DNA of 64,000 bases, taken from the NCBI RefSeq assembly GCF_023703795.1, contig NZ_CP098518.1, positions 310,001-374,000 of the forward strand, read 5' to 3'. The notes beneath the pieces are model-generated. The model ran no database searches. It worked only from the letters and a program-made list of their open reading frames with translations, and had not been told where the DNA came from. Source of the DNA: Haloplanus sp. HW8-1 (GTDB lineage: Archaea > Halobacteriota > Halobacteria > Halobacteriales > Haloferacaceae). Shown one piece after another: positions 38,527-46,669 of this stretch. Position 1 is the first letter of the stretch, and every line of letters starts with the position of its first letter. The position numbers and the translations under genes were made by a program.

Positions 38527-40274
38527 CAGGAGAGAACCGCACGCAGGTCGTCTACCGGCCGGGCGTTGAGCACGTCCGCCCGCTCGGCCCACCCGCGCCG
38601 CGCCGTGTGGACGCCGTACCGCCGGAAGTCGAGTTCGCCGACTCCGTGGGCGTCGGTGTCGATCGCGACCGTCGCTCCCGCCTCGACGGCGACCCTGATC
38701 GCTTCGTCGTTCAGGTCGAGGCGGTGGGGATTGGCGTTCACTTCGAGGGCCACCTCTGCGTCGGCGGCCGCCGCGGCCACCCGGTCGAGGTCCGGATCGA
38801 GGCCGGGGCGGTCGTTGATGAGGCGGCCGGTCGGGTGTCCGAGCACGTCCGTCTCGGGGTGTTCGATCGCGGTTACGAGCCGGTCGGTCGCCGTCTCGCG
38901 ACCCGCCCCGAGGCCGCTGTGGGGCGAGGCGATCACGAGATCCAGGTCCGCGAGGAGATCCTCCCCGACCGAGAGCCCGCCGTCGGCGTCGACGTTGGCC
39001 TCGACGCCGTGGAGCACCTCGACGTCCGCGTCGGTGGCCGCTGCCTCGACGGCGCTCATCTGTTCCCGGAGTTCGTCGTCGTCGAGGCCGACGCCGCCAA
39101 CCATTCCCGGACCGGTGGCGTGATCCGTGACCGCGAGGTAGTCGTCGCCGCGTTCGGCCGCCGCCGCGACCATCGTCTCGACCGACGCCGTGCCGTCGGA
39201 CCAGTCGGTGTGGGTGTGGAGGTCGCCACGGACGTCGTCGGTCGTCGGGAGGTCCGGGAGGGTCCCCTCCCGGGCGGCTTCGATTTCGCCCCGGTCCTCC
39301 CGGAGTTCCGGAGGGATCGGCGGCAGGTCGAGGGCCTCGTACATCTCCGCCTCCGTCTCGCCGCCGATCCGGCGGCCGGCGCGCTGATCGGCGGCCGCGT
39401 CCGTGATGTCGCTGACGTCGAACAGCCCGTACTCGTTCATCTTCAGATCCCGCTCGATGGCGAGGTTGCGCAGGTGGACGTTGTGATCCTTGCTCCCGGT
39501 GAAATACTGGAGCGCCGCCCCGAACTCGTCGGGGACGACGACCCGGCAGTCGATCCGAAGCCCGCGGGCGCGGACGCTCGCCTTCGTTTCCCCCGCCTCG
39601 ATCACGTCGCCGACGGCGTCCCAGTCGAGGAACGCGTCGACGGCCGCCGTGCCGTCCTCGCTCGCCACCAGTACGTCGACGTCGCCGATGGTTTCCCGCC
39701 ACCGACGGAGCGAGCCCGCGACCGTCGCGCGGTCGACGGGGGCGGCCCCCAGAAGGTGGTCGCGGATCGCCTCCGCGACGGGGCGGGCATCCCCCAGCAG
39801 TTCCCGGTTCTGGGCCTGCCGGGCGAAGGGAATGTTTTCCAGGATGTTCGCCTCCGTCTTGGCGCCGAACCCCGACACCTCTCGGATCTCTCCCGCCTCG
39901 GCGGCCGCCTCCAGTTCGTCGAGGGTGGTGATCCCGAGTGCTTCGTACAGCGTGCCGACCGTCTTCGGACCGACGCCCTCGACGCTCGTCAGCGCCGCCA
40001 TGTCGACTGGAAGCTCCTCGCGGAGGGCTTCGAGTTCCGCGATCCCACCGGTTTCGACGTATTCGACGATCTTTCCGGCCAGTGCCTCGCCGACGCCGTC
40101 GATCCTCTCGACTGCGTTCCGTCCCTCCACGACGAGTTCCTCGATCGCTCCCGGATGCTCGCGGAGGTTCTCCGCGGCGCGGCGGTAGCTCCGTGGCTTG
40201 TACTCGACGCCCTCGGCTTCGAGCAGGTCGGCCATCTCCTCGAACCGATCCGCCACCTCGGCGTTTCGGCTCAC
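38526..40274 (-). CDS. polX: DNA polymerase X family protein with PHP domain
   Basis: A 582-residue repair polymerase. Helix-hairpin-helix regions (RIDGVGEALAGKIVEYV, SVEGVGPKTVGTLYEALG) precede the nucleotidyltransferase with GSLRRWRETIGDVDVLV (GS and DxD metal site). The C-terminal PHP domain begins DLHTHTDWSDGTAS and includes VLHGVEANV and DTDAHGVGEL; in bacteria it gives 3'-5' exonuclease activity. The GTG at 40274 overlaps the stop of the DUF5788 gene (GTGA), and its own stop overlaps the Mut7-C start. Role: base-excision or gap repair. Confidence 0.93.
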   Translation of the reverse strand: MSRNAEVADRFEEMADLLEAEGVEYKPRSYRRAAENLREHPGAIEELVVEGRNAVERIDGVGEALAGKIVEYVETGGIAELEALREELPVDMAALTSVEGVGPKTVGTLYEALGITTLDELEAAAEAGEIREVSGFGAKTEANILENIPFARQAQNRELLGDARPVAEAIRDHLLGAAPVDRATVAGSLRRWRETIGDVDVLVASEDGTAAVDAFLDWDAVGDVIEAGETKASVRARGLRIDCRVVVPDEFGAALQYFTGSKDHNVHLRNLAIERDLKMNEYGLFDVSDITDAAADQRAGRRIGGETEAEMYEALDLPPIPPELREDRGEIEAAREGTLPDLPTTDDVRGDLHTHTDWSDGTASVETMVAAAAERGDDYLAVTDHATGPGMVGGVGLDDDELREQMSAVEAAATDADVEVLHGVEANVDADGGLSVGEDLLADLDLVIASPHSGLGAGRETATDRLVTAIEHPETDVLGHPTGRLINDRPGLDPDLDRVAAAAADAEVALEVNANPHRLDLNDEAIRVAVEAGATVAIDTDAHGVGELDFRRYGVHTARRGWAERADVLNARPVDDLRAVLS

Positions 40275-40714
40275 GGACGCCCCCGGGTGTTGTGGCTGGT
40301 GTCCTCGTGGCCCAGCGCCTTCCGCAGGAACTTCATCCAACGCTTGCGGTCGGCGGCCTCCTGGGCTTCGGCCTCGCGTTCGAGGTCGGCCGAGCCGAGG
40401 GCTTCGAGGGCGTCGAGCGCCCGGTCGATGCCGATGATGTTCTCGACCAGTCGCTCGCCCTCGGCGTAGCTCACCTCGCCGTCCTCGATCCGCTGGAGCC
40501 GCTGGAGTCGCTCGCGACGGAGGTTCTTTTTCGCCCGCTCGACCCGCTCTCGCTCGCCTTTGGGTACCGTCTCCCGGCGCTTGATCTCGAAGACGAACGA
40601 CTGGAGGTCCACCTCCTCGCCCTGCACGTCGATGGTCTCGGGGATGGTCGCACCAACCGTCGCTCCCTCGCGGTTGACGCGTTCGAGGAGCTGCTTGCGC
40701 TCGAACTCTTTCAC
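40271..40714 (-). CDS. DUF5788 family protein
   Basis: A 147-residue, very charged, largely helical protein starting MKEFERKQLLERVNREGATV. VQGEEVDLQSFVFEIKRRET and the RRERLQRLQRIEDGEVSYAE helix match the haloarchaeal DUF5788 family. No function known; tight GTGA overlap with polX suggests a repair-linked partner. Charged helices could bind nucleic acid or protein. Confidence 0.8.
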   Translation of the reverse strand: MKEFERKQLLERVNREGATVGATIPETIDVQGEEVDLQSFVFEIKRRETVPKGERERVERAKKNLRRERLQRLQRIEDGEVSYAEGERLVENIIGIDRALDALEALGSADLEREAEAQEAADRKRWMKFLRKALGHEDTSHNTRGRP

Positions 40715-40735
40715 GTTCCTCCGTTGGCGGGCATC

Positions 40736-41278
40736 TCACTTCGCTCCTTCGCCGCCCGCCGCGGTGCCGGTGTACGGCTCCTCGATGTCGGGATCGCCAC
40801 CGAGGGCGGCCCCCGCCCGCCGCGTGACGATATCGAAGACGACGACGACCGGGAGCAGAACGCGCTCGACGATCCGGATCGGCCGGGCCATCCGGAGCGC
40901 CCACGTCTTCGCGTTGCCCAGTCCGTAGGACTTCGGCAGTATCTCACCGAACACGAGGACGACGCTGCTGGCGACGACCGTCGTCAGGACGACGGCGACG
41001 CCCTCCGGGAAGTGGCTCGCGAGCAACACCGCGAGGACGCTGGAGATGGCGACGTTGACGACGTTGTTGCCCACGAGCAGGGTCACCAGGAGTCGGTGGG
41101 GATCCTCGCGGAGGTCGGCCAGGATGGCCGCTCGGTCGTCGCCGGCGGTCACGCGGTCCGCGAGCCACTCTTCGGGGAGCGAGAAGACGGCGATTTCGGT
41201 ACTCGAAAAGAAGGCGCTCGCGGCGAGTAGCCCCAACAGGACGACCGAACTCGACAGCATTCCGTTCGGGACGTTCAT
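40736..41278 (-). CDS. DUF21 (CNNM-type) membrane protein lacking CBS domains
   Basis: A 180-residue protein with four membrane helices. AFFSSTEIAVFSLPEEWLAD, LLVTLLVGNNVVNVAIS and VFGEILPKSYGLGNA are the CNNM/HlyC-CorC DUF21 signatures, a family implicated in divalent-cation (Mg2+) transport. The usual cytosolic CBS pair and CorC domain are missing; the gene simply ends after the membrane domain with a short acidic tail. It is 21 bp ahead of the DUF5788 gene, same strand. Confidence 0.85.
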   Translation of the reverse strand: MNVPNGMLSSSVVLLGLLAASAFFSSTEIAVFSLPEEWLADRVTAGDDRAAILADLREDPHRLLVTLLVGNNVVNVAISSVLAVLLASHFPEGVAVVLTTVVASSVVLVFGEILPKSYGLGNAKTWALRMARPIRIVERVLLPVVVVFDIVTRRAGAALGGDPDIEEPYTGTAAGGEGAK

Positions 41279-41361
41279 GCGATTCGTCGCGTCTCCGGGC
41301 GCAAAAAACCGTGGCCGCCGAGACAGAAAGTTCTTGACTACGGCCCGACCATCCCCGGCAA

Positions 41362-43194
41362 ATGGATCGTTCCGGCGACCGCGCCGGCATCGAGGTCAGC
41401 GTCGTCCTCCCCGCCTACAACGAAGCACGGACCATCGAGGGGACCGTCGAGACGACGCTCTCGACGCTCGGTGACTTCCTCCCGCCGGGTACCTTCGAGG
41501 TCCTCGTCGCCGAGGACGGCTGTGACGACCGGACGCCGGAGATCGCCGGTCGACTCGCCGCCGAAGACCCCCGCGTGTGTCACGTCCACAGCGAGGAGCG
41601 ATTGGGTCGGGGCGGTGCGCTCGAACGCGCGTTCTCGGCCGCCCGCGGCGACACTCTCGTCTACTTCGATACCGACCTCGCAACGGACATGCGACACTTG
41701 GAGGAACTGGTCGAGCGCGTTCGCTCCGGCGACGCCGACGTGGCGACCGGTTCGCGGTGGATGCCCGGCCGCGTCGCCGACCGTCCGGCGAAACGGGGGA
41801 TCCCGTCCCGGGTTTACAACGGCCTCGTTCGGCTCGTCTTGCGGTCACCGCTTCGTGACCACCAGTGTGGGTTCAAGGCGCTGAGTCGCGACGCCTTCGA
41901 GCAGCTCCACCACCGGGTCGACGACGAGCACTGGTTCTGGGACACGGAGCTTCTCGTCCGTGCCCAGCGCGCCGGCCTGGAGGTGGCGGAGTTCCCCGTC
42001 GAGTGGGAACCCAAAGGCGACACGAAAGTCGATCTGGTGCGTGACGTGTTCGGAATGGGGAGTCAGATCCTCCGACTCTGGTGGCAGGTCTCGGTGAGTC
42101 CACGGATCACCCGTCGGGTGAGCGTCGGCGCCGGGGCGCTCCTGACGGTCCTCGCGCTCGCTCTGATGACGCTGTATCTCGACCCCCGGGCCGTGCTGGC
42201 GGAACTTGAGGGGGCGAACCGCCGACTGGTCGGTCTCGCGGCCGCCGTCTACCTCCTCTCGTGGCCGCTCCGTGGCGCCCGGTACCGGGACATCCTCGTC
42301 GAACTCGGCTACCGCGAACGACTCGGGTTCCTGACCGGCGCCGTCTTCGTCAGCCAGACCGGCAATCTCGTCTTCCCGGCTCGCGCGGGCGACGGGGTGC
42401 GCGCATACGTAATGAAAGCACGACGGGGGCTTCCGTATCCGACCGGGTTCGCCTCGCTGGCCGTCGAGCGGGTGTTCGACCTGCTGACCATCACGGTCCT
42501 CGGCGGAACGGTCCTCGTCGGGTACGTCCTCACGGGATCGGCGGACGCGATCATCGCGACCCTCTCCGGCAGCGTCCCCGGCGTCGACCCCCGGAGCGCA
42601 CGCGTCGCGCTGACGGTGGCCGCCGCCGTCGCCGCCGCGGCCATCCTCGCCGTCGCGGCCATCGTCGTCTCCGCCCGGCGGGAGGCGAACCTGATCCGCC
42701 GACTCGTTACCCGCGTCAGCTCCGACTCCTACGCCGACTACGTGGCGGGCGTCCTCGAGTCGTTCGTCGGCGACGTCCAGACCGTCGCCGCCGATCCCGC
42801 TGCCTTCGCCCGGATCGGGGCGAGCAGCCTCGCCATCTGGGCGCTCGACGTGGTGACGGCGATCATCGTCCTTGCGGCCTTCGACGTCGGGCTAGCGACG
42901 CCGACGCTCGTCGCCGTCGGCTTCTTCGCGGTCAGCGTCGGCAACCTCGCGAAGGTACTCCCGCTCTCCCCGGGCGGCATCGGTCTCTACGAGGCGGCGT
43001 TTACCCTCCTCGTCGCGGGACTCACGCCCGTCACCGGTGCCACTGCCTTCGGCGCCGCCGTCCTCGATCACGCCGTGAAGAACCTCGTCACCGTCGCCGG
43101 GGGCGTCGTCTCGATGCTCGCGCTCAACGTCTCCCTGACGAGGGCGGTCGACGAGACGGGTGGCGCCGATGCCGACCCCGAGACGATCGAGTAG
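41362..43194 (+). CDS. AglD-like glycosyltransferase fused to flippase-like membrane domain
   Basis: A 610-residue protein. Residues about 10-235 are a GT-A family 2 transferase (VSVVLPAYNEARTIEGTVET, LVAEDGCDDRT, VYFDTDLATD as DxD, DHQCGFKALSRDAFEQL). From about 250 there are 8-9 membrane helices of the lysylphosphatidylglycerol-synthase/UPF0104 type (VFPARAGDGVRAYVMKARRG, GLYEAAFTLLV). This is the architecture of AglD, which adds the last sugar to the Haloferax S-layer N-glycan from dolichol phosphate. Orthology is likely but not provable here. The active site would face the cytosol. Confidence 0.88.
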   Translation: MDRSGDRAGIEVSVVLPAYNEARTIEGTVETTLSTLGDFLPPGTFEVLVAEDGCDDRTPEIAGRLAAEDPRVCHVHSEERLGRGGALERAFSAARGDTLVYFDTDLATDMRHLEELVERVRSGDADVATGSRWMPGRVADRPAKRGIPSRVYNGLVRLVLRSPLRDHQCGFKALSRDAFEQLHHRVDDEHWFWDTELLVRAQRAGLEVAEFPVEWEPKGDTKVDLVRDVFGMGSQILRLWWQVSVSPRITRRVSVGAGALLTVLALALMTLYLDPRAVLAELEGANRRLVGLAAAVYLLSWPLRGARYRDILVELGYRERLGFLTGAVFVSQTGNLVFPARAGDGVRAYVMKARRGLPYPTGFASLAVERVFDLLTITVLGGTVLVGYVLTGSADAIIATLSGSVPGVDPRSARVALTVAAAVAAAAILAVAAIVVSARREANLIRRLVTRVSSDSYADYVAGVLESFVGDVQTVAADPAAFARIGASSLAIWALDVVTAIIVLAAFDVGLATPTLVAVGFFAVSVGNLAKVLPLSPGGIGLYEAAFTLLVAGLTPVTGATAFGAAVLDHAVKNLVTVAGGVVSMLALNVSLTRAVDETGGADADPETIE

Positions 43195-43200
43195 GTGGAC

Positions 43201-43947
43201 TCAGCGATCCCCGTGGAACAGGTCGGCCAGCCGTTCGGCGCCGTCCAGCAGGTTCGGACTCGGCTGGTTCAACAGGGAATCGTCGACGACGTGGATCGCC
43301 GGATCGATCGCCCACCCTCGGTCGGTCACCGTCGCGGGGTCGACGTCGTCCCCGTGCCCGCAGAGGTGGAGGACGACGTGGTCCGGATCGGCCGCCTCGA
43401 CGTCCTCGCGGGTGACCCGTCTGGAGCGGTCGCCGGGGTCGACGAAGGGGTAGTGACCGCCGGCGGCGGCGACCACCTCGGGGACCCAGTTGCCGGCGGC
43501 CATCGGCGGGTCGGCCCACTCCTCGCAGTAGACGGTCGGTCGCTCCGGGGGCCGTCGGTCACGGAGGCGGTCCAGCCGCTCGCGGCTGCGGGCGGCCAGT
43601 TCCCTGCCCGCAGCCGGACGGCCGACGGCCCGTCCCAGGGCGGCGAAGCCCTCGATGGCGTCGTCGAGCGTCGTGGCGTCGGTGTGATGGACGTCGAGGC
43701 CACGGTCACGGATGGCGTCCCGCACCTCGGCCTGGAGGGCGTCGCCGGTACAGACGAGGTCGGGATCGAGCGATTCCAGGCGGTCGAGGTCCGGCGTCAG
43801 CCACTCGCCGAGGACCACCGGGGTGGCCGACTCGTCCAGTTCCGCCCGGCAGTGGCTCGTGACGCCGACGAGTCGGTCGGTGGCGTCGAGTTCGCGGAGC
43901 GTGGCGGTGGCGGCCGGGGCCAGCGAGACGATGCGACGTGGGGGCAC
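43201..43947 (-). CDS. BtuF-type cobalamin-binding protein without signal peptide
   Basis: A 248-residue periplasmic-binding-protein fold. RIVSLAPAATATLRELDATD, LGEWLTPDLDRLESLDPDLV, VYCEEWADPPMAAGNWVPEV and HVVLHLCGHGDDV match the vitamin B12-binding BtuF family. No signal peptide or lipobox is seen; the frame begins at the GTG at 43947 directly in the fold. It may be a cytosolic or membrane-tethered corrinoid binder. No BtuCD genes are adjacent. Convergent with the AglD-like gene. Confidence 0.85.
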   Translation of the reverse strand: MPPRRIVSLAPAATATLRELDATDRLVGVTSHCRAELDESATPVVLGEWLTPDLDRLESLDPDLVCTGDALQAEVRDAIRDRGLDVHHTDATTLDDAIEGFAALGRAVGRPAAGRELAARSRERLDRLRDRRPPERPTVYCEEWADPPMAAGNWVPEVVAAAGGHYPFVDPGDRSRRVTREDVEAADPDHVVLHLCGHGDDVDPATVTDRGWAIDPAIHVVDDSLLNQPSPNLLDGAERLADLFHGDR

Positions 43948-44031
43948 GGTCGTAGCCAAGCCGTCGGGGCGTATGAACGTCTCGCCCGGCAACCGACACC
44001 GATACCTGCGGCGGGCCGGGACGTGGTAGCG

Positions 44032-45096
44032 ATGCGGACCACACACGCGCTTCACGTCGGCGACGCGGCCTCGATGGACGGCCTCGCCGACGGCTCGGTC
44101 CCCCTCGTCGTCACGTCGCCCCCGTATCCGATGATCGAACTCTGGGACGACCTCTTCGCGGCGCGGGACCCCGACGTGCGTGCGGCGCTTTCGGCGGGTG
44201 ACGGCGACGCCGCGTTCGAACTGATGCACGCCCAGCTCGATGCGGTCTGGGACGAAATCGAGCGCGTGCTGGCACCCGGGGGGATCGCCTGTGTCAACGT
44301 CGGCGACGCCACCCGCTCCGTCGGCGACGAGTTCCAGCAGTTCCCCAACCACGCCCGGGTCGTCGACGCCTTCCGCGACCGCGGGCTGACCCCGCTTCCC
44401 GACGTGCTCTGGCGCAAACCCACGAACAGCCTCGCGAAGTTCATGGGCTCCGGGACGCTCCCGCCGAACGCTTACGTCACCCTCGAACACGAGTATATCC
44501 TCCTCTTCCGGAAGGGTGGGACGCGCTCGTTCCCGCCGGGCGACGACCGCCGGTACGAGAGTGCCTTCTTCTGGGAGGAACGCAACGAGTGGTTCTCGGA
44601 CCTGTGGGAGGTACGGGGGGAGGGACAGGAACTGAGCGGCGGCGAGGAGCGTCGCGACCGCTCCGCGGCCTTTCCGGTCGAGATTCCGTTGCGCCTGATC
44701 CGGATGTTCTCGGTCCGCGGTGATCGGGTGCTCGATCCCTTCGCCGGGACGGGGACGACGATGCTCGCGGCCATGCTCGCCGCCCGCGACTCGGTCGGGT
44801 ACGACCTCGACGGCGACCTCTTCACCGCGCTCGACGACCGAGTCGCGGACCTGCCGGCGGCGTCTCGCCGTCGCATCGCCGAGCGGCTGGCGAGCCACCG
44901 GTCCGCCATGGCCGACCGGGACGGCGGCTACGAGGCCGACCGGTACGACTTTCGCGTCGTGACGAAGGCCGAGCGCCGGATCCGGCTGTACGTCGTCGCC
45001 GACGTGAGGGAGCGGTCGACCGACGAGGGCCGGGGGTACGTCGTCGACCACGAGCCGGTGGACGGGAACGACTTTACCGCGGCCCCCGAAGGGTGA
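44032..45096 (+). CDS. DNA methyltransferase, N4-cytosine/N6-adenine type (CTAG-type candidate)
   Basis: A 354-residue beta-class methylase: the catalytic motif VTSPPYPMIELW comes first and the SAM-binding motif VLDPFAGTGTTMLAA later. TSPPY is typical of N4-cytosine enzymes. No restriction gene is nearby, so it is an orphan. In Haloferax the CTAG methylase gene (Zim) lies close to aglD, from memory, and an AglD-like gene is one gene away here. The C-terminal region has RRIRLYVVADVRER, perhaps for DNA contact. CTAG specificity is inference. Confidence 0.85.
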   Translation: MRTTHALHVGDAASMDGLADGSVPLVVTSPPYPMIELWDDLFAARDPDVRAALSAGDGDAAFELMHAQLDAVWDEIERVLAPGGIACVNVGDATRSVGDEFQQFPNHARVVDAFRDRGLTPLPDVLWRKPTNSLAKFMGSGTLPPNAYVTLEHEYILLFRKGGTRSFPPGDDRRYESAFFWEERNEWFSDLWEVRGEGQELSGGEERRDRSAAFPVEIPLRLIRMFSVRGDRVLDPFAGTGTTMLAAMLAARDSVGYDLDGDLFTALDDRVADLPAASRRRIAERLASHRSAMADRDGGYEADRYDFRVVTKAERRIRLYVVADVRERSTDEGRGYVVDHEPVDGNDFTAAPEG

Positions 45097-45099
45097 GCC

Positions 45100-45780
45100 A
45101 TGGAGTTCGACTCGCTGATCCTCGCGGCGGCGACGGCCGACCTCTCGGACGAACCGGCGGCCCGTCCCCACGCCGACGCCGTGGAGTTTCGAATGGATCT
45201 CGCGGACGCGCCGCTGGCTGCCCTCGACGACTACGACGGCGACCTCCCGATTCTCGCGACGAACCGCGATCCGGCCGAGGGTGGGGAGGCCGACGGATCG
45301 GAGCGGGAGCGTCTCGACGTTCTGGAGACGGCGAGCGCACACGACGCGGTGGCGGCCGTCGACGTCGAACTGGCGAGTCTGCGGGAGTCGGCCGGGGCGG
45401 CGGTGGCGGCGACGGCGCGAGAACGCGGCGTCGGCGTCGTGGCCTCGGTCCACGACTTCGAGGGGACGCCCCCGGCCTCGCGGCTGAACGACCTGCTCGC
45501 GTCGGCGGCGGATCTCGGCGACGTCGGCAAGGCGGCGGTGACGGCACGCGATCCGGGCGACGCGCTGGCGGTGCTGTCGGCGACGCATACGGCGACGGTC
45601 CGCGGCGACCGGGTGGCGACGATGGCGATGGGCGAGGCCGGTCGGCACACGCGGGCGGTCGCACCCCTCTACGGGTCGAAGATCGGATACGCCCCGGTCG
45701 ATCCAGCCGAGGCGACGGCGCCGGGACAGTACGACCTGGCGTCCCTCGCAATGTTGATCGAACGACTCGGCGGGCGATGA
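45100..45780 (+). CDS. aroD: 3-dehydroquinate dehydratase, type I
   Basis: A 226-residue class I enzyme: dehydroquinate to dehydroshikimate through a Schiff base. AVEFRMDLADAPL holds conserved EFR; ASVHDFEGTPP has the catalytic His; DVGKAAVTARDP provides the Schiff-base Lys; MGEAGRHTRAVAP completes the site. It begins 3 bp after the DNA methylase stop, so shares its transcript. The upstream shikimate enzymes are at 56-58 kb in this window. Confidence 0.93.
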   Translation: MEFDSLILAAATADLSDEPAARPHADAVEFRMDLADAPLAALDDYDGDLPILATNRDPAEGGEADGSERERLDVLETASAHDAVAAVDVELASLRESAGAAVAATARERGVGVVASVHDFEGTPPASRLNDLLASAADLGDVGKAAVTARDPGDALAVLSATHTATVRGDRVATMAMGEAGRHTRAVAPLYGSKIGYAPVDPAEATAPGQYDLASLAMLIERLGGR

Positions 45781-45831
45781 ACGCACACGAACCGAGAGTA
45801 TAAGCGCGTGGCTGCCTCAGTTCGGGAGACG

Positions 45832-46242
45832 ATGGTCGACACGAACCGACGAGCGGTCGTCGCGGCGGCCGTCAGCGTCGCCGGCGCCGTGATCGGGATC
45901 GGAGGTGCGGGCCACGCCTACCTCCGGGAGTGGGGACGCGCGTTCGCGTGGTTCTCGCTCGTTCTCGGGGCGGGACTGGTTCTGATCGCCTCGTTCACCG
46001 ACCCCGAGACGGCGACGCTGTCGACGCTCCCGCTCCGCGTGACCGGGCCACTCCTCGGGTTGCTCGCGCTGAACACGGTCGACGCGTACGTCGTCGCCCG
46101 GCGTGGGACCGGCGGCGGAACCGTTCGGTCGGCAGGCGAGTCCGACGGATCGACCGTTCCGTGTCCGTCCTGTGGCCGGGATCTCGATCCGGAGCTAGCG
46201 TTCTGTCCGTGGTGTGCCGGCCCGCGAGACGGGGAGGAGTAG
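45832..46242 (+). CDS. zinc-ribbon membrane protein (DUF7575-like)
   Basis: A 136-residue protein from the ATG at 45832. Three hydrophobic helices (VSVAGAVIGIGGAGHAYL, AFAWFSLVLGAGLVLIA, VTGPLLGLLALNTVDAYVVA) are followed by a linker and a C-terminal zinc ribbon CPSCGRDLDPELAFCPWCAG. This membrane-plus-ribbon layout is common in haloarchaea. Function unknown. It converges, end to end, with the small winged-helix gene. Confidence 0.75.
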   Translation: MVDTNRRAVVAAAVSVAGAVIGIGGAGHAYLREWGRAFAWFSLVLGAGLVLIASFTDPETATLSTLPLRVTGPLLGLLALNTVDAYVVARRGTGGGTVRSAGESDGSTVPCPSCGRDLDPELAFCPWCAGPRDGEE

Positions 46243-46515
46243 TTACGTCCGGAGGGAGTAGACCTGTTTGCGGGCGTCCTTGAAACTGTAGCGGGAGTCG
46301 ACGATCCCCGACTCCTCTAGGCGGTTCAGTGCGTATCGAACCGTCCGGTCGGGGAGGAGCGACTCCTCGGCGAGTTGCCCCTGCGAGAGCGGCGATTTCC
46401 CCTCTAGCACCTTGGCGACCAACTTCGCACTCGGTGGGAGTTCGCGAAGTCGTTCGCGGTATTCGGCTGTCGTCAGTCGATCGTCGTCGACGGCGTCGGC
46501 CGCTCTGGTGCTCAT
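46243..46515 (-). CDS. small winged-helix (MarR/TrmB-like) regulator
   Basis: A 90-residue protein starting MSTRAADAVDDDRLTTAEYR. PPSAKLVAKVLEGKSPLSQG then QLAEESLLPDRTVRYALNRL and GIVDSRYSFKDARKQVYSL is one winged helix-turn-helix with no effector domain. Very similar short regulators are found through haloarchaea. An upstream ATG at 46566 is less likely: no TATA box precedes it at the right distance. It starts back to back with the methyltransferase gene. Confidence 0.8.
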   Translation of the reverse strand: MSTRAADAVDDDRLTTAEYRERLRELPPSAKLVAKVLEGKSPLSQGQLAEESLLPDRTVRYALNRLEESGIVDSRYSFKDARKQVYSLRT

Positions 46516-46640
46516 ACCCGTCACTCCGGGCCGGTGGTGGTAAAGGTTGTCTCCATATGCGTGCATACACCGGGGATACCTTATATGTCCTTTATTACGA
46601 GAGGTGGACGAGTCGCAGCCACGGCCGGCATCCAGTACGG

Positions 46641-46648
46641 TTTTAATC
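46641..46648 (+). promoter_or_regulatory. TATA box of the methyltransferase gene
   Basis: TTTTAATC is centred about 26 nt ahead of the GTG at 46670, supporting that GTG start and a leaderless mRNA. Confidence 0.5.
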
Positions 46649-46669
46649 TTCGGCCGAGAGACGCGAGAC

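Noticed and set aside
43201-45786. One minus-strand frame spanning the B12-binding, methylase and AroD genes
   Set aside because: Only the 43201-43947 part shows real homology (BtuF fold); the rest is antisense to the methylase and aroD, both with intact motifs on the plus strand.
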